Shown here one piece after another: positions 57,818 to 64,000 of a stretch of 64,000 nucleotides of DNA. Below the pieces are notes generated by a model. The model made no database searches. It was not told where the DNA came from and worked only from the letters and a program-made list of their open reading frames with translations. Origin of the DNA: Branchiostoma floridae (taxonomy: Eukaryota > Chordata > Leptocardii > Amphioxiformes > Branchiostomatidae); assembly GCF_000003815.2 (NCBI RefSeq), contig NC_049983.1, positions 26,649,278 to 26,713,277 on the forward strand, written 5' to 3'. The first letter of the stretch is position 1. Every line of letters begins with the position of its first letter. Made by a program: the position numbers and the translations under genes.

Positions 57818-57904
57818 GACCTGGCGGTTGGAACGGGCGTGATGTCGCTGAGCACCGCCTACATCCTGGCCGAGGAGTGGCGATTCGGGCTGGCGCTGTG
57901 TCAC
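57818..57904 (+). pseudogene. Duplicate of GPCR exon 3' end, copy 4
   Basis: 87 bp encoding DLAVGTGVMSLS and on to ALCH. The Q codon changed to CAC and the following GTACGT to GTAGGT, so the original donor is lost. It retains DL like the true exon, so it did not come from copy 2. Confidence 0.85.
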
Positions 57905-58180
57905 GTAGGTGGCGCTCTGTTAGGCACTGTCAGCTGTCAGGTACGCGGGCTTGTGGGTCATGTCAGGTAGGTGGCGATTAGGCGGACGCTTCGGTTGGCC
58001 CTGTCTCGAACTGGCGCTCTGTTCGGTAGGTGAAGCTTCGGTGGACGCTTCGTCAGACGCTCTGTCAGGTACCTGACGCTTCGGGCAGGCGCTCTGTCGG
58101 GTACCGGGCACTTCGTCAGACGGTATGTCAGGTGGGGGTGGGACTTCGGCGGGCGCTACGTCGTGTAGAGAGCGTTCGTT
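57905..58180 (+). repeat. Degenerate short copies of exon tail plus donor
   Basis: GGCGCTCTGTCAGGTA-like segments (GACGCTCTGTCAGGTACC, GGCGCTCTGTCGGGTACC, GACGGTATGTCAGGTG) recur every ~30-50 bp. They are worn or truncated copies of the last ~20 exon bases and donor. Confidence 0.75.
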
Positions 58181-58983
58181 TATCAAAACCGTCTCTATTA
58201 CGACAAAGCTAAGTTTTCACGGGGAATCTCCAAAAAGTTTCAGACTGGCCATAAAAAAACAGTAAGTCAGCCGACTAACTAAGCTCCGTTATTTGTCGAA
58301 TAGGCGGTCATTTCATACGTGTACTTAGTACTAACTTCATCCTTTGGATATAATCTGGGAGTCATAAGTCTTTCAACTTTTCAACCCACCAAGTTTCAAA
58401 CTGGCACGTCTCTAGAAAACATTAAGCCAAGCGACCAACTAGAGCCGGCTATTCGTAAAACAGCGTGTATCATACGTGTAGTAATAACTTTTTCCTTCAT
58501 CCTATAATCTCAAAGTCACTTTCAACTTTCTTTTACCCACTTTCACATCATCAGACGGTCTTAAAAGAAAGTAAAGAACAGTTTCTTCCAGAGAGAGCCC
58601 CGACTGTGTTTCCCCATTAACTGCGGATTCCCGGTAACGACATTTTATACGCATGGAGGAGTTTTACAGACACGAACCGTTTTACTGTCGTCTCTGCAGC
58701 TGCTTATCGGAGACGGGAACGTCGCTTTGAAGAGTTTTCATTATCCACGGTTAGGCCACACTGAGTCAATCCTGTGGATGACATCCGCGCGAGCATTGAT
58801 TTTTTGCCTGTTCTCAAACAAGAACGCTTCTGAAAAAAGCTGGCCGGTGCGTATTTTGGAGAAAGCCTGGATGTTAAACAAAATCACATGAAAAAGAGGT
58901 TTTAAACATCGAATTACTGGATTGGTCTGTCTTCTATAAAAAAAACATTACATGAGAATTGTCTAACAAAGAATAAAAATTTT
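58181..58983. other. Probable intron sequence, no exon seen
   Basis: A pair of diverged blocks with AAGTTTCAGACTGGC or AAGTTTCAAACTGGC at about 58235 and 58390 is present. No DRY motif or TM3-like exon is recognised on plus. Confidence 0.4.
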
Positions 58984-59072
58984 AACAAGTGGGATGCGAA
59001 CCCACGATCCACGGCTGCAGAAACAAATTGCTATCTGCACCCAGATCCTTAGACGGTCGGCCACGCTGATTC
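58984..59072 (-). repeat. tRNA-like sequence, Leu/Ser-type layout, minus strand
   Basis: On the minus strand, GTGGCCGACCGTCTAAGG is an A box, and GTGGG-TTCGCAT-CCCAC is a perfectly paired T arm and B box. Between them is a long hairpin GCAGA...TCTGC as in class II tRNAs. The acceptor stem pairs poorly and the anticodon loop is irregular, so it is a tRNA pseudogene or SINE head. Confidence 0.6.
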
Positions 59073-59834
59073 AATAACGCAATCAGGCTTACAGAAGGGC
59101 TATTAGAAGGATTTGTTTAAAATGACCGATCCATGCATCCATGCATCCATCCATGCATCCAAACGAACGGTTGAACCAACCGCTTCTGTCGATTAAAAAA
59201 ACGTGGCCACTCAAAAGCATTCCTGGTCAATTAGAATTTTATGCTTACCAGAGGATGTGCTCTCCAGGGTAAGGGCACACATGGTCAGGACATGGGTCCA
59301 CAGCTTCTTCAAACGAGAATAGCAATAAAAACAGTATTGATCAAATGGTGACGATTGTCTCTTACAGTCTTATATTGGAGGTGAACATAAGACAAACTAA
59401 AGTCTGAGAAATAACGGACTGGATGTTTAGTCCTGTGGTTTAGCGGCATTTTTAATGGATACTGTAAATGCAGAAACTTTTGCGGTGGTTTAATGTTTTC
59501 CTTGGCAGTAAGAGACTACAGTTCATGGTGCTACCGCGAAATGTCCCTTTTCCCGCTACCGCGAAATAAAATACCCGCCAACTTAAATACAGTTACAGTA
59601 TTTCTTTTTCTCGCCCTTGCGTAGTCTGTGTAACACAAACTCCGCTGTCCAGGGCTGTAACTGGCCCCTCCCGCGGAGGGCCGGCGGATGTTTGGCGGGC
59701 TGCTATAAGCGAGATTTAATCAGGCTAGCCCTTGCGCATTAGTTTGGGTGTGTGCAGAGGATGTTATCCATAAAAGTAAGTCTGTGCGGCCCAATACAGT
59801 TCTAACTACCTGTCTGTGGACTCCGCATGACAAC
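59073..59834. other. Unique spacer with short ATCC repeats
   Basis: ATGCATCC/ATCC repeats at 59131-59162. No exon is recognised. Confidence 0.4.
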
Positions 59835-60245
59835 TTTGCAGACTGGTACTTTACCATCTGTGGGGAGAGTTTATGGAGCAGAGAACAGATGTGCGTAAAA
59901 CCGACCATACTCATGGTAGGGACGTTTTATAGATCTTGTACACGGGAGATGTTATAAAGACTCCCTAAGTTGAAATTCTAACATCTCTATGGGGTTTGGC
60001 TAGGAATTCGCTATCTAAACAGTATGGATAGGACAACAACAGACAGAAAATGGTACTTTACCCTCTGTAGGGAGCATATGGAGCAGGCGACAGATGCGCG
60101 TAAAACCGATCATGCTTATGGTAGGGACGTTTTTATAGATCTTGTACACCGGCAATGTTTAGATAAACTCTCTAAGTTGAAATTCTCTAACATCTCTATT
60201 GGGTTTTGGCTACGAATTCTCTATTTAAATAGCATGTATAGGACT
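59835..60245. repeat. ~205-bp tandem duplication, two copies
   Basis: TGGTACTTTACC, GCGTAAAACCGA, TATGGTAGGGACGTTTT, TATAGATCTTGTACAC and CTAAGTTGAAATTCT recur in order at about 59835-60037 and 60040-60245. Each copy has a partly open frame, but neither shows a known domain. Confidence 0.9.
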
Positions 60246-60334
60246 TCAGTTATTCCTTCAGCAATCAGCTTGTGATGTCAACTGTAAATAGTGAAAGCAG
60301 TAAACGTTACATAAAGGTAGAAGAAAGGGAAACG

Positions 60335-60357
60335 GAGAAAGGAAAAAAAGGAAGGAA

Positions 60358-60431
<74 letters not shown>

Positions 60432-60515
60432 AAAGAAAGAAAAGAAAGAAAAGAAAGAAAAGAAAGAAAAGAATGAAAAGAATGAAAAGAATGAAAGAAA
60501 GAAAGGCAAACGAGA
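60335..60515. repeat. (GAAA)n microsatellite
   Basis: Pure GAAA then AAGAAA variants, with GAATGAAAA near the right end. The low-complexity lysine-rich and phenylalanine-rich frames it creates are not genes. Confidence 0.97.
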
Positions 60516-61099
60516 GTAAGAACAAGAGAAAAATTGATGAAGAGGGTTATAGAGGAGGATGTTGGCCTCCAAGATGGAGACCTCCTGTCTGTCATGAGCG
60601 ACAGAGTCGTCTGGAGGAACTTAAGTGTTACCTGATGGGGATGAACTGAACCTGAACCTGATTGAGGAAGAGAAAATAGATACTGTTAACTCAAGAGCAA
60701 AACAGAATTGATCCATAATGTGAACGTACGAATGAGCCATCTTTCCCCAGCAATCTCCAGAGTCTTGAGACTTTATTTACGACCTTAAAGACCCAATGAG
60801 GCTTTACGGGGCGACCCTCCGTCCGTTCCCCTACCAGTGACGTCACGAAAGTCGATACCCCTGACTGCCGGCGCCGACACCGCAGCTCGAACCTTCAATC
60901 CGCAGCTTCAAAACCACGTCGATTCGAGACGGGGATAAAAATAAGTCTATATTGATGGATGTTTCTTACGGAGCATTTATACTTGCGCCCACTGGCGGAA
61001 ACTGTCTGGACAAAAATAAATTCTTTCCCAGAACTAACGGTGATTTTCTCTCTAGAGATATTTTGCTGTAGTTGCGTATAAAGGATTGTCTTTTTAAAA
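60516..61099. other. Spacer, no gene seen
   Basis: Contains TGACGTCACGAAAG (CRE-like) near 60838 in a short GC-rich stretch. No exon is recognised. Confidence 0.35.
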
Positions 61100-61613
61100 G
61101 TTATGGCGCTTGCAATCGCCGCGGTGAACTGGAAAATGGCAAAACATAAAGTTTTCCACGTAACCAAAGCTTACGGCGGGTTTGGATTGGGACTTACACG
61201 CACTCGGACTTCCAGAGACCCCCTCTGGCTTGCTTTAGACTAAGCTTGACAACCACAGGGGGAGGAACTGGAAAATGAAAGATACCAAACCTTCCCGGTA
61301 ACCGGAGCTTACGGTGCATTGGGATTAGCTATGGTGAAATGTGCTATAAGTACTCTTGAAAACGCCCCCCTATGGCGTGTTCTAGGCTTTAGACAAAGCT
61401 TGAAACGTCACAACTGACGCAAGAAGTTGGAAAATGAAAAATGCTAGATTTTGAGACTTTTCTCTAGTTATTTCACTATAGCGTGCTTCAGGCCAAGCTC
61501 AAAATGTGATAATGCCGAAGGAAATAGTATTGAAGAACATGAAAACTTCTGAGTTGAATTGTCCGTAAAAAATCTTCCCAGTAACCAGAGCTTACGCTGC
61601 GTTCGAATGATGT

Positions 61614-62062
61614 GTTGTGAGTAGGGCTGGGTACCGGTACAGAAAATTCAGGTCCAGGTCCGGTTCAGGTCCAGAGTATTAGGTCCAGGTCCGGATCTGA
61701 ACCTGGACCTGATGCAGTATGACTGATACCAATGGTCCATTTCACTACAAAGAAATCTGTTTGGTGGAGAATTAGACTTACACTGGCGTTTTAAAATCCT
61801 TCAACGCCAACTACACCTGTACGATTGGCTGTAAAACTTGTTAGAAAGTACTATAAAGTCTACTCTACTTCACTCTTGTTATTTTCTTCCACCTGCAAGC
61901 GCCAAAACGTGTGAATGCCTGAGAAGATAATCCGTCAATTTTCTAATCGGTCCAACATCCGGTCCACCTAATTTTTTCAGGTCCGGTTTTTCTGGACCGG
62001 TCCAATGAGGAAAACCGGTTTTGTACCGGTACGCTGTACCGATACCCAGCCCTAGTTGTGAG
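61614..62062. mobile_element. 433-bp hAT-type MITE, second copy, inverted
   Basis: The element proper is 61622-62054. It is flanked by a perfect GTTGTGAG duplication at 61614-61621 and 62055-62062. It is collinear with the reverse complement of 26686-27118, has exactly the same length, and has TAGGGCTGGGTA...TACCCAGCCCTA ends. The identical length and clean target duplications suggest a fairly recent, once-active family. Confidence 0.94.
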
Positions 62063-62186
62063 ACTTTGCTCTAATTATTTCCTGTTCCCCCCCGTTATGT
62101 CGTGCTTCAGGCCTAGCTTAAAACCTTCTAACGCCGACGGAAACCGTCTTGGAGAACATTATATGAACATTACATCTTACCCATAA

Positions 62187-62437
62187 GGCCGTCTTCCCAC
62201 TAGACGGCGGTCGCGTTGCGCTCTCACTGCGACCTAAATAGGATATGTGTAAACTTCACTTTTACACCGGTATATCATGCAACCCGTAAAAGCGTGACTA
62301 AGAGGACAACAAAACACACAAAGTGTTAAAAAAAATTAGTTTCTTTTCTGTGCAATTCGTTGAGCAATTCGTTGAGCATCTGTCAAATTTTAGGTCGCAT
62401 AGAGAGCGCGGCGAGAGCGCTGTCCTAGTGGAAACCA
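62187..62437 (+). mobile_element. ~250-bp inverted-repeat MITE, family C
   Basis: GGCCGTCTTCCCACTAGACG at the left and CGCTGTCCTAGTGGAAACC at the right. Inner arms GCGCTCTCACTGCGACCT and AGGTCGCATAGAGAGCGCG pair. It carries a small internal duplication, CAATTCGTTGAG twice. The ends are worn, so the target duplication cannot be read. Confidence 0.75.
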
Positions 62438-62770
62438 GCAATAATGGCCATCTTGATCGTCTGTACGGCGGATTTCCTAAACCCCCCCCCCCCCCCGCCC
62501 CGGTTTGTCAGCTTTAATGCCCCATTTGTTCGGCTTTACTCGCGGAACCGCCTGCGGATATCGTCTGGGAGAGTCCCGAGTTCTTAGCCGTTACCAACCG
62601 TTATGGTACGTTTGGATAATCTATGGGGACATTAGCAGAGATTTAGGTCTAATCATGTCGGTATCTTCTGTGCAGCTTACATCAGGGTAGTTTTGCCGAT
62701 TAACGAAATTTATAGGTGCGCACCATGCGAAAAACTGCCTAGAGAACGTTCGATTTTTTCCTCACCGTAA

Positions 62771-63073
62771 AGGTAGGGTCACACAAGCGTATATATTCAA
62801 GTACGTTTGAGGTGCGTTTGAAGCTCTTAGTCTCTACCAGGCTCCACAGGTCGCGGTAAAATAGTACAAATTGGACAAATATAGATGCATAACCTGCCAG
62901 ATGAGTAAGCTGACCGAGAATTATGGTTAGCGACCCAGCTAACTCGTCTGACTGTTTACGTTTGTGAATTTGTCCAATTTCTATTATTTTTCCAACGACC
63001 TGTGGGGCCTGGTGGAGGCAGATATTTCTATGCGCGCCTCATACGGACTAAAATATATACGCAGGTGTGACCC
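62771..63073. mobile_element. ~303-bp inverted-repeat MITE, family D
   Basis: GGGTCACACAAGCGTATATA at the left pairs with inverted TATATACGCAGGTGTGACCC at the right. Complementarity continues inward through AGGCTCCACAGGTCG / CGACCTGTGGGGCCT and AATTGGACAAAT / ATTTGTCCAATT-like segments. CACCGTAA lies at 62763-62770 and 63074-63081 and may be an 8-bp target duplication, but five unpaired bases at the left end make this uncertain. A relative is at 11597-11826. Confidence 0.8.
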
Positions 63074-64000
63074 CACCGTAACAAACTTATCTGGTGCGTG
63101 TGGATGGTCACCAGTAGCGACAGAGCTAAGATGCTTCTCTGGTTAGGTCACACTGACATCCGCGCGTTCATCAGTTGTTGTCTGTCTGTTTGTTGCAAAC
63201 AAATTTGCGAAGTTACTAATAATCTTTCAACGAAGCGTCAAAATGAGCAAGTGTATATTGAAAAAATCATCGGAAAGAGGTAGAATATTAAAGAGCGAGG
63301 TCTTCTTAAAGCAAAGAACATTGAGATCATTCAGATTTCATAATGCAAGTACTTTCTTGCCCAACTTTTGTTTCGCACGGTGGCATCGGTTTTGGTGTGC
63401 TTAGGGTGCACCTCGTCCATAGAATCAAACCAGAATGGCCTTACGTCGGATCAGCCAAAGCTCGCGCCAAAGTTTGCTTTAGGGTGAGAAGTTTTAGGCT
63501 TTCCTTGTACGCCCGCGGCAGAAATCAGTCTTAGAAAATATCGAATCCTTTCTCGTCAAAAAACCCTTACGGAAGGTTTGGAACTTTTATAGGGCTCTAC
63601 TCAGATTTTGTTCCCATTTCGTCGGAATACCAAAAACGCAATAGTTAGCTCAAAGGCAGGTCTTGAAAAATATTGAATTTTTTTTGCCGCGCGCGCGTAC
63701 TTACGAGCTCACGGTGCTTTGATATATTTTGATCGCCCATGCTAACATTAGCTAAAATTACGCTATAGTCATGACGAAATGCCCAGAACTCCCGCTATGG
63801 CTTGCTTTAGGGCAGATCTTCCATCCTTTATACGCACAACCGCCAGTTTTCCGGCTTTCTAAGCACAAAAACAGTCTTGAGAAATATTGAATTCTCTGCC
63901 CAAAGGAGAGCTTACATTAGCTGAGATTCTACTATAGGCACGACGAAATACTCAAAAGTCTCGCCATGATTTGCTTAAGGGCAGCATATTTGGTTTTCTG

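Larger units (their letters stand above)
61100..64000. repeat. ~145-bp diverged tandem array hosting three MITEs
   Basis: CCAGTAACCAGAGCTTACG, GGATTAGCTATGGTGAAATG, CTATGGCTTGCTTTAGG and GGAAAATGAAA recur from 61130 to the window end, for example at 61150, 61290, 61580, 63700, 63790 and 63960. Between 61622 and 63073 the array is split by three mobile elements, and 63074-63690 is poorly conserved. The array continues off the window. Confidence 0.75.

Noticed and set aside
57432-57904. Exon-end duplicates as mutually exclusive cassette exons
   Set aside because: No polypyrimidine tract or branch-like sequence precedes them, copy 3 ends in a stop and copy 4 lost the donor.
60272-60649. Lysine-rich and phenylalanine-rich frames
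   Set aside because: Produced by the GAAA microsatellite.
62763-63081. CACCGTAA as a certain 8-bp target duplication of the family D MITE
   Set aside because: The match is exact, but it leaves five extra bases at the left end and overlaps the inverted repeat, so it may be coincidence.

Overview
The window looks like intergenic and intronic DNA from an animal nuclear genome, most probably a lancelet (Branchiostoma) or another invertebrate deuterostome. The reasons are one intron-bearing exon of a class A amine-type GPCR, tRNA-derived SINEs, short inverted-repeat DNA transposons (MITEs), LINE-like 3' tails, two runs of N, and no operons, ribosome binding sites or dense coding. The organism call is an inference; lancelet is favoured because of the histamine/muscarinic-like receptor and the extreme density of minisatellites.

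Only one stretch is convincingly protein-coding: 56883-57272 (+). It is the first coding exon of an amine GPCR and ends at a strong splice donor after the first extracellular-loop cysteine. The remaining exons are not visible and probably lie beyond the window. Upstream is a promoter-like stretch with three CACGTG boxes. Downstream, the last 87 bp of the exon recur three more times. They are separated by an 11-bp minisatellite whose units each look like a 5' splice site.

Most of the rest is tandem repeats. Left third: 27-bp (693-1555), 63/66-bp (3290-4335), a ~36-bp diverged family (6108-7185), 30-bp (11834-12360), a ~430-bp satellite with three-unit higher-order structure (12480-16790), and 21-bp (19597-20682). 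Middle: a mosaic built on ~120-200-bp units (24050-28000), a TCTCGCGAGA-rich array (33070-33350), 56-bp units (36430-36592), a 50-bp array carrying CCAAT and GC boxes (40015-40845), and long diverged arrays (41210-43300, 46730-48950, 49190-49950, 50360-51080). Right: an AT-rich 62-bp array (52190-52560), a ~155-bp array (52700-54440), a GAAA microsatellite (60335-60515) and a ~145-bp array (61100-64000) with MITEs nested inside it.

Interspersed elements sit in and between the arrays. They are two 433-bp hAT-type MITEs with perfect 8-bp target duplications, a 224-bp MITE with an 8-bp duplication, a 963-bp TTAA-flanked piggyBac-type element, three copies of a 220-250-bp inverted-repeat MITE, a ~528-bp inverted-repeat element interrupted by an assembly gap, two tRNA-derived SINE families, several LINE-like tails, and three Penelope-like fragments with a hammerhead-ribozyme-like hairpin whose stem changes in compensating pairs. 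No rRNA, CRISPR array or intact transposase was found. Long open frames inside the arrays are best explained by repeat periods divisible by three.
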